Assembly (NCBI GenBank): GCA_037367405.1
Contig: JAZKJV010002611.1
Span: forward strand, 124,001 to 188,000
From: Ottelia alismoides
Taxonomy: Eukaryota; Streptophyta; Magnoliopsida; Alismatales; Hydrocharitaceae
Direction: 5' to 3'
Length of the DNA stretch: 64,000 bases
Made by a program: the position numbers and the translations under genes. This document shows positions 40,806 to 53,118 of the stretch, piece by piece; the stretch's first letter is position 1; every line of letters begins with the position of its first letter. Under the pieces are notes generated by a model. It was given only the letters and a program-made list of their open reading frames with translations. It was not told the DNA's origin and did no database searches.

Positions 40806-42917
40806 TTCCAATTGCTTCTGTTCCTCGTCAGGGCCACCCTTGATGAAAACAATAGTGTCGTCCGCGAACTGAAGGGTAGGGACGATCCGGTTGCCGCAAG
40901 AGAAACCCATGGAAAGGCCCCGATCCACCACACGAGCCGCCATCCGAGGAAGCACATCGACCGTAATAACAAAGAGCATGGGGGCCAAGGGGCAGCCCTG
41001 CCGCACGCCCCTTCTAGGCTGAAACCGATCTCCCACTACGCAGCCGTTAATCATAATAGAGAATGAAGCAGTAGAGATGCACCTGCGCATCCATGAGATC
41101 CACAACAAAGGAAACCCGCGAGCCCGAAGCACCATCCAAAGAAAGTTCCAATCTAACGAGTCGTAGGCTTTAGCAAAATCTACTTTCCAAAGGACCCCGT
41201 GCTTCCCTCTCCTCAACCAGCTGTCAACCATTTCGGCTGCAAGAGCCGTAACATCAAAAATTTGACGACCACGGATGAACGCCGCCTGAGAGGGTGAGAT
41301 TAAATCGTCAAGCAACGACGCGAGCCTGTGCGCAAAAACCTTTGCCACAATCAAGTACAACCCGTTGGAAATCGCAATCGGGCGAAAATTCTCAATAGCG
41401 CGGGGAGAGGAGATCTTCGGCAAGAGGACGATGATAGCCCTATTCACCTGGTCGAAACCCGCGTTACCTTTGCAAAACTCCAAAACGACCTCCCAGACCT
41501 CCTTCCCAACCAGCTCCCAGAAGTCCTTGTAGAACGCAACGGGGAAGCCGTCCGGACCTGGCGAAGCATCCCCATTGAAATCCCAAACCGCAAGTTTGAC
41601 CTCCTCCAATGATACCTCCTTAACTAACTCATCACCGAGAGAGGGCGAGAGGCGAGGAGTGCCCTCCCCTGACCAGAACCAACGCTTAGGAGCACGAATA
41701 GATGAGAACTCCCTGAAGTACGCGGCAACCTCCCTCCCCAGAGCTCTCTCCCCCACGACCACCCTGCCATCAAATGAAATGGAATGAATAAAATTTGAAC
41801 GTCTCCTGACACTGGCCACCCTATGGAAGTAGGAGGAATTAGCATCCCCCTCTTTAATCCACTTGATCTTTGCCCGCTGACGCCATTCCGCCACCCTCTT
41901 CCTGTCCTCCCTCTCCACCGAAGCCAAAGCCCGCGCCCTCGAGGATAACTCCTCAGAGGAGAGATCCCTCTCCCCCTCCAAGGCATCCATAGCAGCCACG
42001 ATCAACTCCGCATCCTTCCTGACGGACGCCCGCGCCTCCCGCGTCGCCTTTTTGAAAGCTGCCAAACATTTCCGCAGGCGCACTAACTTCATAGCAAATC
42101 TGTCCACAACCGACTGACCACCGCAATCCTCTTTCCAAACCTGAGCCACGAGGTCCCTGAAGTTATCCTCGAGCAACCAACATCTTTCATACCTAAAAAA
42201 GCCCGAGGACGGAGATGACAAGTCGGAGACCAAAACAATAGGAGTGTGGTCCGAGAAAGAACGCGGGCGAGAGAGCACATTAGCAAGTGGAAACCTCGTC
42301 ATAAAAGCGCCGGAAGCGATGAGCCTGTCAATGCAAGACCTAGAAGAAGAACTCCTCCAAGTGAAAGAACTGTCCGTAGCACACAAATCCTCCATAGCCA
42401 TGGAAGAAATGAAATCCGCAAATTCTTCCGAGCCTGGATCCGCACCCCCCCTATTTCTAGGTCTATCCGAAGCACGCAATGTTACATTAGAATCTCCCCC
42501 GATCAGCCAAGGAGAATCCAGAGAATAATGACTGACACTTCGCAACTCGTCCCAAAGTTCTCTCCTCTTAACATGACAACAGGGGCCGTAAGCACATGAA
42601 AAGATTACAGAGGAAGAATCCTCCCTCCTAGATAAATAAACTGAAACAGAATGGGAACTCTTGATGGCCGAATTGAGAGAGAAAACAGACGATTTCCAAG
42701 CCACCAATAAGCCCCCCGCATGTCCGATGGCAGGCAAGGCACAAAATTCATCAAGATCCCTCGCTGCAAAAGAGCGCCAAACAACCTCGTCGAAGAAAGC
42801 AAGCTTGGTTTCCTGCAGAAGAACCACATCGCATCCCCATTCTTTGAACCTGTTTCCCAATAACCCCCTCTTATCCACATCCCCCAAACCCCGCGCATTC
42901 CATGTTAGCACCTTCAT
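40686..42917 (-). pseudogene. L1 ORF2 N-terminal two thirds: endonuclease and RT
   Basis: The 743-codon open frame starts MKVLTWNARGLG, overlapping the ORF1 stop as ATGA. Endonuclease residues about 1-230 include LLQETK (about 35), GDSNVTLR (about 142) and a SDHTPI-like catalytic box (about 224). RT, about 440-700, includes SPGPDGFP, FRPIAISNGLY, the motif A block DFAKAYDSLDW, RRGVRQGCPLAPM and LQFADDTIVF with the catalytic FADD intact. After GPDEEQKQLEL the frame runs into the inverted segment and the last roughly 60 codons are not L1 protein. A full L1 ORF2 is near 1250 residues. Confidence 0.9.
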
Positions 42918-43032
42918 TTAGAACCACAGTTGAAACCCCTCGAAGCGACAACCCCCGCAGCCTCAGCAACCGCCTCTTTGAAAGTGAGGCAGGTAGCTCT
43001 CTTCTTTCTCTTTATTCATGAGAATGAATTGT

Positions 43033-45103
43033 AACAACAACAACAACAAAGCCTTTTCCTACAATTAAGTAGGGTCGGCTACATGGATTCTTCGCCTCCA
43101 TTCAGATCTATCTTTGGTCAATCTCGGGCTTATATCCATAAAACTAAGATCCCTTCGTATGGTTTCTTTCCAGCACTTCTTGGGTCATCCTCGCCCTCTC
43201 TTAGCCGGCTCAACATCCCAACACTCGCATCTCCTAACTGGTGCATCAGTTGATCTTCTTTGCAAATGACCAAACCATCTTAAGCGGTTTTCTCGCATCT
43301 TATCCTCCATCGGAGTTACACCAACTTTCTTTCTGATTGCATCATTCCAAATCCGATCTTTACGTGTGTGTCCACACATCCACCTTAGCATTTTCATTTC
43401 TGCTATAACCATTCTCTGCGCATGTCTATATTTCATAGGTCAACATTCGGATCCATAGAGTATAACAGGTCTCGCGGCTTCTTTGTAAAAGTTTCCTTTA
43501 ATTTTTAAATGAATTTTCTTATCATAGAGAACAACAGAGGCTCCTCTCCACTTTAGCCAGCCTGCATTTATTCTATTAATAATATCTCCATCAATTTCTC
43601 CATTATGTTGCAAAATAAATCCAAGATATCTAACAAAATCTCTCTTCCGAATGTTATCGTCACCAATCTTCACATCGATCCCCCCGCAATTGCTTCCATC
43701 AAAGGTGCACTCCATATATTCCGTCTTAACCCTACTTATACGAAATCCTTTAGTCTCCAACTCATGTCTCCAGACGTCAAGCTTCTCATGTACTCCATAG
43801 TCTCGTCAATGAACACAATATCATCAACAAATAACACGCACCAGGGTAACTCTTCTAAATGTGACTTATCAACTCGTCCATAATCAAAGTAAAAAGAAAT
43901 AGACTCGAAGTTGAACCTTGATGTAAACCAATGTTGATGTCAAAATAGCCTGTCTTCCCAGACGGTGTCCTTACACAAGATAAAGCCCTATCATACATGT
44001 CTTTTATGAGGTTGATGTATAGGACAAGTACTTGTCTCTTCTCCAAAACTCTCCACAATATCTCTCGTGGGACAGAATCATAAGCCTTCTCCAAATCAAT
44101 AAAGATCATATGGAGGTTCTTCCTTTTAACTCTATAAATCTCCATTGTTCTCCTCAACAAATGGATGACTTCAATAGTTGATCGACCTAGCATGAATCCG
44201 AATTGATTTTCTTTTATGTTGGAAACTTACCTCAACCTTCTTTCGATCACATGTTCCCAAATTTTCATAGTGTGACTCATTAGCTTGATACCTTTGTAAT
44301 TTGAACAATTTTGAATGTCTCCTTTATTCTTATAAAGAGGCACCACGATACTCCTCCAATCTTCAGGCATTTTCTTGCTTCGCCAAATAACATTGAATAG
44401 ATTCGTAAGCCAAGTCAAACCACGCTCACCTAAAACTCTCCATACTTCTACAGGGATGTCATCCAGTCCTACACCTTTTCCCATGTCTCATAACCTTCAA
44501 AGCCTCCTCTAATTCCTTTCTTTGTATCTGTCTATAGCTTGCACGATTCAAGTAACTTTCACTACTAGCTAGATCACCCAAAGTGATCTCTTTATTTCCT
44601 TCCCTAATGAAAAGTTTATGGAAGTACTGCTCCCATCTAGTCTCTATATCCTTATGAGTAACAAGCACGTGACCATCCTCGTCCTTAATGCTTCTCACTT
44701 GAGAAAGGTCTTTGGTCTTTCTTTCTCTTGCTTTGGCCAACCTGAATATATCCTTCTGCCCCTCCTTAGAGTCGAGTTTTTTGTACAAAACTTCATAAGC
44801 TTTTGACTTAGCTTCGCTTGTAGCCTTCTTTGCTTCCTTCTTCGCTAATTTGTAGTTTGTGACAGTTTCTTCTGTTCTATACTTAGACATAGCTTTAAAG
44901 CATGCTCTTTTAATATTTAGCTTCTCTTGCACCACTTCACTACACCATCAAGCCTTATTTTGACCTGGAGCTCCTTCTTTTGACTCGCCTAGCATCTCTT
45001 TGTTACTTCCGGATACAAGATGCTACTGCCTCAGTGGAAGATTCCGCCATATAGTTCTAGTGATCTTAGGAACCCTCTTTTTCTTTACCAGCCCTTTAAT
45101 TGA
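43033..45103 (-). mobile_element. RTE-clade LINE, copy 3, 5'-truncated
   Basis: The (AAC)n at 43033-43050 is the minus-strand GTT tail. The conserved RTE 3' end follows (GTAGCCGACCCTACTTAATT on the minus strand). Readable ORF2 parts are 44935-44459 (linker), 44484-44227 (GVGLDDIPVEVWRVLGERG), 44193-43855 (FIDLEKAYDSVPRE; LHQGSTSSLFLF), 43760-43440 and 43436-43185. It is truncated at the 5' end near 45103, before the endonuclease. A stretch near 45030 is missing relative to copy 2. Few stops suggest it is younger than copy 1. No clean TSD was found. Confidence 0.9.
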
Positions 45104-45844
45104 TTTTAATTAAATTAAATTTATTGAAGAATGTCTTCAGTTTATTTTTCTTTTAAAATTAATTATTTGTATTGCAAATTGATGCAACAAAATCTTGGCC
45201 ATTGATTTCAATTAGGAGTGCATCTCCACCATCCAATTTGCTATAAGAGAAAGGCTAGGCCTAGCCTTTTCTTTAAGAAAGAAATACACAATTAAGTTGG
45301 AGGCAATTGTTTTTATCAATTTTCTCTCTCAACCATAATGCGCGTCCACCCTCTCCCTCTCCTTCAACACTATAATCATCCCGATGGCTAGGGTTTGTGG
45401 AGATAGCAGTTGCTGTTGCGTTGCCATCGTGTCGCCGAATCGACTGCTCGTGGCTCTTCATCTTTCGACACCCCGTACTCTTGAAGAAGAAATCAGACTT
45501 CATGAGATGAAATCAGGAGATTCTATGCTCGGATCATTGCATTGGATTGTGAGAAGCTTGCGTTTAATCCAAACGCCCACAAGTGTTCTCTCGTCGAGTT
45601 AGACTTGAGACATGGGACCTTTGCCTTTAGTGGTTATGAGATCGCAATCACTCTTCTAGGGGCAATCCTTATACTTGTGTGATCATGATGAAACGAGATG
45701 TGGTTTATTCCCATGTCATGTGGTTTCATCGATTTTTTTAATTTTCGTTGTCCCATCAATTAATATGACCAGTTGACCTAGATCGCCTACGATGCGATCT
45801 TCACACTTCCCTGATGCGCGAGTCTTTGGTAGACTCCCTTCAAG

Positions 45845-45857
45845 TGGTATCAGATCC
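45845..45857 (+). promoter_or_regulatory. Primer binding site of the big copia
   Basis: TGGTATCAGATCC lies two bases after the LTR end (CTTCA at 45842) and is the tRNA-Met-type site with a change at its end. This junction identifies 45217-45842 as the 3' end of an LTR. Confidence 0.8.
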
Positions 45858-47619
45858 TTGGTCAAATGTCTTGGATATGATCCAAGCCCTAAGGTAACAA
45901 CGTTTTGCATATCAGACGCGCGAGAACTTGTTATTATTTGCGTATGAATCGATTTTATGCATATATGATGTCTACTGTCTTGTCCTATTATGAACGAATT
46001 TTGGGATAATCATGTTTAGAATGTCTAAACATGTCCTCAAAAGATTCGCCACATGTTGACAATGTTTGGGCATTGATTCAAATATGAAAATTTTCCACAA
46101 TGTGTTGTTTTTGCATGAATTTCGGATATGTAACTTGACGAATTTAGTTACGGTTTCCTGTTAACAAACATGTTAAAAACACATTAATTACATTAAAAAT
46201 CAAACCAACAGACCGCTTGAATTTATTTCGTGTGGTTTCGACTTCGTTTTTCCTAGATATGTGATATTTAGTGGAGATGGGTCGTAAGATTATTGGATCA
46301 TTTTGTTGACATCTTTTAATGTGTTTAATCATTCAAATATAATCATAGAAATTTAGAATTTTCTCTGATTATATGTATCATTTATTCAGAGAAATACATG
46401 ACAAAAAATAACCTTGAATGATTGCTTCATGACATAAAACCCTAGATTACAAACTACAATAGTTGTAGTTCAACTTTTACATGCAAAAACAACTTGTGTA
46501 CTTGATATGACTTGGAATTTGGATGATAAAATATATTTCAAGATGCCTAAATTTCTGAGTGATTAATATATAATATCATACACTGTCAAAAGATGGATAA
46601 AATCTCTTAGTACAATTTATACTAATTGTATAGTCTCGAATTGAATCAGTGATGGTGTCTATGCCATGGATATGCTGGTGTGCTACTTAATCGGCATCCT
46701 ATGCCGCACTTGTTGTGGAAGCGCTCCCTGTTTGCATTATCTGTACGATCTCGCTGGATCCATTTCAAGGGTAGCATGAAAAGTCTCTGCGTACTTTAAA
46801 CAACTAATTGGAATACTAAAGCTATACTATGTGACGGTGTATGCTATGTAGTAATATCAACGATTTAAATTATTTGTTGGTTGCATTGGATTGATGTTGA
46901 TTTAATATGATTAAATTAGTATAATCCAATTAAAATACATAGTATATAACTAATAAGATTGGATTTTCCTTGTATGGGTTGATTATGAGAATACGATTCA
47001 AATGATCAATCAAAATATTGAATGGGATATGGATGATCATATGATGACATCCACGGTCTCCCATCAAGGCGAGGGATTCCGTTGCCATAGACTGTACGTC
47101 GGAGATGCCTATGCGAAGTCATATCTTCGACATACAAGCGCACATGGATCGAGCTCTTTGCTTCTCAAAAGAGTAAGATCTTATGCGTAGTAATCTCAAT
47201 GTTGTTCCTTGTACAATTGAGGTGACATTGGATTGTGCATAGCGAGTTCTATTCCTGTTGACGATTGATTCAATTGACAACGAGTCAACATCACCTTAGG
47301 GATGGTGGGCTCGGGTGTCAATGATCGAATTGAGAAATGTAAGTTGAACTTGCAAGGTGTAAAAACTTCCCTTTCCGTCACTCGAGTTGCATTTTTTCGT
47401 ATTATTGAGGTGTGACAAAGGTTGAAGGAAGATCCCGGATCTTGCTTGAGATACTTTAGATAGTATACCGCATGCTTTGAAAGTTCGAAAGGGAACGTGC
47501 TTTCAAGGTGCGGGACAATTTTGATTTAAAACAATAATAACTTTAATAAAAGTAAATATATTTATTTAAATTATCTTAAACCCATTCGAATCTATATTCA
47601 ATCATAACCAGTATAATGG
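45858..47619 (+). other. Leader and decayed gag region of the big copia
   Basis: This is AT-rich internal sequence without a continuous frame. Its place between primer site and pol argues for leader plus gag. I could not identify gag motifs with confidence. Confidence 0.35.
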
Positions 47620-47627
47620 ATTGGATC

Positions 47628-47843
47628 CATGAAAGGAAATATCACGATATATTATCGATATATCGTCGATATATCGATATCAAGTTGAGACCAATATCGG
47701 TATCGATATGGCGATATATCCTCCTTTTCAGGCATTTCCTTCACAAAAGTGCGTCGATCTGGGCGATATTTGGACGATATATAACCGATATATCGTATAG
47801 ACACGATATCGAAACTATATCGATATCGTTATGGCCTTCCCTG
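47628..47843. mobile_element. hAT-like MITE, ATATCG family, small copy
   Basis: The 216-bp element has a perfect 8-bp TSD ATTGGATC (47620-47627 and 47844-47851). Ends are CATGAAAGGAAATATCACGA and, as reverse complement, CAGGGAAGGCCATAACGATA. The right end matches the left end of the 1226-bp copy at 18328 (CATGGAAGGCCGTATCGATA). Nearly the whole length consists of ATATCG/CGATAT words without the central tandem repeats of the larger copy. Confidence 0.9.
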
Positions 47844-47851
47844 ATTGGATC

Positions 47852-49130
47852 GATGATCAAGAGTGTCGCACTTACAGTTGAACACATAATGTATATGACT
47901 GCAATATGCTAGTTTCATCATGATAATGAGGATTGATAAATAAATAAACAATATGACAACAACATAGGGTTTGTATGTCTCTACAGTCTTAATATCTCAT
48001 CGAGTGTGCTTTGGAAGTATCATGTTTATGATGGTCGTAATTGTCAAGATCCTTCCAAAACCGAAGGAGATGTTTTGGCAAACAAATGCGCTCTTAATCA
48101 TGAATGCCATGGTTCATCGAATTATACTGAATAATGACTTCATAGAGATGATGTACTCAAAACGTTTGTGTACTTCCCTGAAGCATAGTCTTTAATAACT
48201 AACGATAAATATGGATATGATGAGTGTCATCATTATACTATCTCAACTTAAGTCTTTCATGAGGCTTCGTGATATTCATATTGTAGAAAGAAGATGAGGC
48301 AAGTATAAATGTTGACATACTCTTATGTTAAAGTCCCTTGAGGATATGTTTAATTTAAGGTGTCCTTTATCTTAAGCAATGCTTGTTTAAGCGTTAAAGG
48401 AAGTACAATGGAAGCATGAGTCCGATCCATGTAAGAAGGAGAGTCAAAGAGTTGGCTATACTTCTCCACCTATGACATCCAATGAGTTGGATGAATGCCA
48501 ATGCTATAATAAGCCGATATACTAATAGTATGACTATCCATACAATCTAGAATCCTTAGAGAAGGATTCTGATAGTGCATCGACATATTCTATGTCTACA
48601 TACCATCATCGAAATCAACTTATTAGATAAGACTTAAATCCAATAATTGTATCTCACTCTTCTACTAACACTTGCAATTGGTTGCACATGTTTTAGAAGA
48701 CTAGAAAACTTAATCTTAAGGTTAATAGTCAACCTACATGGGATTTGATGCAATTGTTGCAACAATCTTCATTGGATAAATGAACTACTTATTTCCAGTG
48801 GGAGAGCCCTTAGTCTTAGAGAATGTCTCTATGACCTTGATATTAGAATAGATTCATTGTTTATTTCTAAACTTGTTAGAAATAGACTTACATTTTGAGA
48901 TAGATCTATCATAAAGAGTTATGATGAACATATTTCTGATAGTAATCTAACATCTAGATACTATTAAATTAATATTTTTAACGAATGGTTTATTGACATT
49001 TCTAATACTGAAATTAAAAAATAAAAGATCAAAAGGAGGATGAAGATCATTTGACAATGATCTGGCAACAATAATAGGACGTAAGTCTGTTGATGAGATC
49101 TATAAACTAGTAAGAGTAAGAGATAGAATT
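47852..49130 (+). other. Decayed internal region of the big copia
   Basis: There are only short frames. The position corresponds to late gag and protease. No CCHC knuckle or protease motif could be read with confidence. Confidence 0.35.
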
Positions 49131-50826
49131 TTAGATTGTCTGAAGTTCAAAACTTGCATGCTTGTGAATATTATATTCAAAGTCAAATATCCAATACACC
49201 CTTTTATGGGAATGGTGTAAGATGTAGTGGTATTCATGACATCATACATATTGATGTATGTGGAGCATCTATACCATAATGAACATCGATGATATATGAC
49301 ATCAATTGATGATTATTTGTGGTACGAGATTTCTTCCTTATCTATTTGAAACCTTTGAAATGTTCAAAGATTCCATAATTTGATTGAGAACCAAAGTTAG
49401 AAGGAAGATGAAAAGAATTTGTTCTGACCGGTGTAGCCAGTACCTATCAGATAAATTTAGAAGAATGCCTTGTAGAGAAAGGAATATTGTTCCTATCTCA
49501 CTCCTAGTAAACCTCAACTCAATGGAGTTGTAGGGAGATACAACTGGATCATGTCTGATATGATGTGATCAATGATGAATCTTAGCATAATTACCTCTTA
49601 GTTTCGGGTTATATGCAATTGAGACTGCAATATATATATCCTTAATAAGATTCCAAGAAATCTGAACCCAAAACCCCTCATATGGCATGGTTTGGAATCA
49701 AGTCAAGTATTTGACACTTGAAGATTTATTGTTGTTTGGTCCATGATAGAAACATGGATGCAAGTAAGCTGAAATCTAGTATTAGAGAGTGCTACTTCAT
49801 TAGGTATATAAAGCATTGTATAGGATACATAAAACCTTGAGATTCTTAGAAGATTTCATCTCTAAGGATATTTTTCTTAGAGGATGACTTCCTTATGAAT
49901 CAATATAAGAATGAAGTAAAGGGTCTTATCGAATCCTATGAGGATAATGGCGTTACTACAATCAGAACTAAAAGGATAACTAAAGATGAAACACGCATAC
50001 CTCTTAAAACTAGTTTGAGGGTAGTAAGACCACTTATAGTGTATGGATTCTGTGTGTTAGAGAAGTCTGACAATGATCCGATTTCATGTGATGAAGATTT
50101 TGTAGTGACATGGAAAGATGGATGTTAGCAATAACATCTAAAGTGGACTTCGTGCACAAGTGTTGTGTATGAACCCTTGATGATCCACTTATAACGGTCA
50201 AACCTGTTGGTTGTAAATGGATCGTTAAGGGAAAGAGGAAACCTGATGAGAAGGTAGAAACATTGAAAGCACGGTTCGTACAATGATAAAAGACATTGCT
50301 TGCGGTGAGACTTACTCTCCAGTGACCATGCTTAGACCCATCAGAATATTACTAACTATAGGTACATAATTTGACTATGACATCTGGAAGATGGAAGTCA
50401 AGATTGCATTCCTCAATGAATACATCAACGAGGATATTCATATGATGTAATCCTAAGGCTTCGTAGTTGAGGAAGGCAAGGTGTGCAAGCTAAAGTACTC
50501 TATCTATGGACTTAAATAAGCTTCTTGCAGTTGGAACTAATATTACAGGAATCAGTAGTCGATAGTCAGTACTCGGTCGGCGGGATCACTGACTAGGGAT
50601 TAATCGACAGTCGGGAGACTAATGAGATCTTGTCGGTCATTAGTCGATTTTAAATTTTTTAATTTTAAATATATAAATCATTTTATACATATATTTTTAT
50701 ATATTTGCATAGATTTGTACATTTTCTATACTATCATAACGAAACAAAAGAAGTAGTTGACTTTAAATATAACATTAGGCATATTAGAATAAGTTTTCTT
50801 TGAAAAAACCAACATAAAAAATTAAA

Positions 50827-52547
50827 GGGATTTTTACACCCATAACCCTGAGTAATTTCACAATAACATTCATAACCTTGCATAATCGTGAATTACACTC
50901 ATGACCCTCAATAAGTGTGCCGTCTTACACCTATAACCTTCTGTTACTTTACTTCGTTAACTCAACCAGATATTGAGTTAATCTAACCACTCAACAATCT
51001 AACGGCTGAGATTACATTAAATAAAAAAATATATCTCATCTTCTTTTGAGCTAGCACGTGGACGCGACGGAAAGGGTTGGATGCGGTGGAAATGGGAAAG
51101 CTTGATTGGCCCCGCAACGCCAACCCGACCACCACCCCCCCTGCGCGGCGCCAACCCTACCTCCATCGCCCCCCACCGCAGCCCCAATCGACCTCCATCC
51201 AATCCGCTCACCCCCGACACCCGGCCTCCATCCCCTCACCCCTGACCTGCAGCCACCGCCACCCCCCTCTTACCTCCCTCCCCCACCCCCCCCGCGAGCG
51301 AACCCGACCTCCATCGCCCACACCCCCGCAGTGCCAACCCGCCCCAACCCCCGCAGTGCCAAGCCACCGCCAGAGTATTGCTAGTGAGAGTCGAGAGATC
51401 AAAACCTGAAGGGTTGGCGTTCAGGCCCCTGATATAGGCGTAGAACAAGAGCTGATTGAGAGCAGTGCTCACTATATCACAGAAGTGTAGCCTCACAAAG
51501 TACGTGTAACTGGAATCAACAGGAAATTCCCTAGTTACATTGAAGTTGCTATTGCTGATGGTGGACGTAGCCATCTCCGTCGTCGTTGCGTACACGAGCG
51601 ACGGTGCTGTCTTGGCGGTTGGTCCCCTCGGAGGATAAATGATGGATTTCCTGTAAGGCGGCGCAGACTTTGCGAGGTTCCTGTTGATGAGCCCAAATCG
51701 GGGACCCAATTCCTCCACAGGGTGTCGTTCTCCCCCGTCAATGCCTTACCGCCCATGTTTACGCGATACACCGTCTCCATGGCCGTGAAATTGAGATCGG
51801 ACTGCTGCCCCAAGGAGCTCAGGTTCTGGGCAGTGTCCAATAGGAGATTATCCAGAGCCAACACCACCTCGATCGCATTGACGAAGACGAAGGATGAAGC
51901 AGAGGAAGGCGAGAAGGATAGAAGGAGCGTGCTGGACGTGATGCCCACTAGATACTCCTTGAAGATCGTGGTCGAGCTGTTCTGTGGTCTGAAATTGGAG
52001 AGCAACGTGAAGTCTTGTGTCGTCACGGAGAACTCTGCCTGCGCGAGATTGAATCCCTGCGCGACGAACGGTAGGAAGTAAAGGCGTATGAAGTGCCTCC
52101 CCTGTTGCTTGATCTGGAAGGTGTACGTGCCGCTCGACTGGAACACCCTCACTGTGCGGTGGAGATCGCTGGCGGGGAAGCCGGTGACCTTGTCGGGGGG
52201 TGGTCGGGTTGGCGCTGCTGGGGGGGGGGTGCGGTGGCTGCAGGTCGGGGGGAGGGGATGGAGGTCGGGTTGATGCCGCGGAGGGCGGGCGGGTGAGGGG
52301 ATTGGATGGAGGTCGGTTGGAGCTGCATGTCGATGGCATGTTTTGAAAATAAGAATGGACATTAGGGGCAATTTCATATTTTTTTAATGGAAACCGTCAA
52401 ATATAATGGGCAACCCAAACGGATCTTGACACAGGGTTATGTCTTGTAAGAGTTAAGTATTACTCAGGGTTTCTCATGTAATTCGCGATTATATAGGGCT
52501 ATGAATGTTATTGCAAAATTACTCAGGGTTATGGGTGTAAAAATCTC
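50827..52547. mobile_element. Pack-MULE carrying receptor-kinase gene pieces
   Basis: The TSD AAAATTAAA is a perfect 9 bp (50818-50826 and 52548-52556), the Mutator-like signature. Terminal inverted repeats: GGGATTTTTACACCCATAAC at the left, GAGATTTTTACACCCATAAC as reverse complement of the right end, with similarity running on for about 75-100 bp. Both arms then carry related GC-rich, proline-coding sequence in inverted orientation (CGACCTCCATCCAATC at about 51189 on plus and about 52315 on minus). Between the arms lies a captured CrRLK1L fragment. No transposase is present. The interior is far more GC-rich than the host MITE, as is common in Pack-MULEs. Confidence 0.92.
51363..52194 (-). 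pseudogene. Captured CrRLK1L malectin-like ectodomain fragment
   Basis: On the minus strand, from about 52194, the frame reads like the first malectin-like domain of a Catharanthus roseus RLK1-like receptor kinase: VFQSSGTYTFQIKQQGRHFI, RLYFLPF, FTLLSNF, FKEYLVGI, FVNAIEVV, YRVNMGG, LWRNWVPD. After a one-base frameshift near 51705 it goes on in another frame (51718-51363) with INRNLAKSAPPY, SIIYPPRGPTAKTAPSLVYA, FNVTREFPVDSSYTYFVRLH and FCDIVSTALNQ from the second malectin-like domain. The signal peptide, membrane segment and kinase are absent. In the family these domains sit outside the plasma membrane and bind peptide or cell-wall ligands. Whether the piece is transcribed is unknown. Confidence 0.88.
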
Positions 52548-53118
52548 AAAATTAAAAAGCTTTATGTAAAAGTCGATTGAGTAGTCATCCCGATTAGTCA
52601 GGTTGACCAACTAATGCCCGATTAGGCCTGGTCGAGTCGGCTACCCTTTCGAATCGATTAGTCAGTCTAGTCAATAAACTTTTACAACAGTGGTTGGAAC
52701 ATCAGATTTGATGATAAATGTTATGATTGCAGATAGAATCTTGATGAACTATGTGAAGCTTAGTGGGAGTGACATTGTGTTCGTCGTGCTAAATGTGGAT
52801 TAAATCCTAATCATTTGAAATGATAATATAATAAGGAGTATTTTTTAGGCAGATTGTCGCATGCCCTTAAGATAAAAGATCTCAAGAATGCTTCTTAGAT
52901 CTTAGTTCTGAAGTTGTTCAGAGGCAAAGAGAAGAGGACATTGGGATGGTCATATGAAGGGTACACTTTGGAAAGATTCCACTTAGAAAATTCTAAGGAA
53001 GGCTTCATTCCCTTAAGATATAGTACCGACCTATATAAAGGGATAACATCTCAAAGTGTTGAGGATGTGAATGCTAAAGCTGCATGTCCGTTGTGCATCA
53101 ACTATAAGAAGCTCGTTG

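Larger units (their letters stand above)
39275..43015 (-). mobile_element. L1 LINE, minus strand, high GC, with an internal inversion
   Basis: In the minus direction it carries the end of ORF1 (about 43013-42919, ending NCGSK then stop), ORF2 from 42917, a 3' untranslated region with AATAAA (about 39339) and a terminal A tract (about 39273-39280). It is much more GC-rich than its surroundings and has few stops, so it is young. ORF2 is broken by an inverted segment at about 40305-40805. The 5' end is truncated within ORF1. The TSD was not identified. The same family is found at 60.4-63.6 kb. Confidence 0.88.
50538..52692. mobile_element. AGTCGG-family hAT MITE, copy 2, split by a Pack-MULE
   Basis: Perfect 8-bp TSD GTTGGAAC (50530-50537 and 52693-52700). 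The left end TAATATTACAGGAATCAGTA is diverged from CAAGGTTGCAGAAAGCGGTA. The right end CTTTTACAACAGTG is typical. Without the 1721-bp Pack-MULE and its 9-bp duplication, the MITE is about 425 bp. It lies in the RT of the big copia. Confidence 0.9.

Noticed and set aside
51077..51409. Two overlapping proline-rich frames on the plus strand
   Set aside because: They come from the C-rich arm of the Pack-MULE. Several frames are open at once, which is typical of low complexity rather than a gene.
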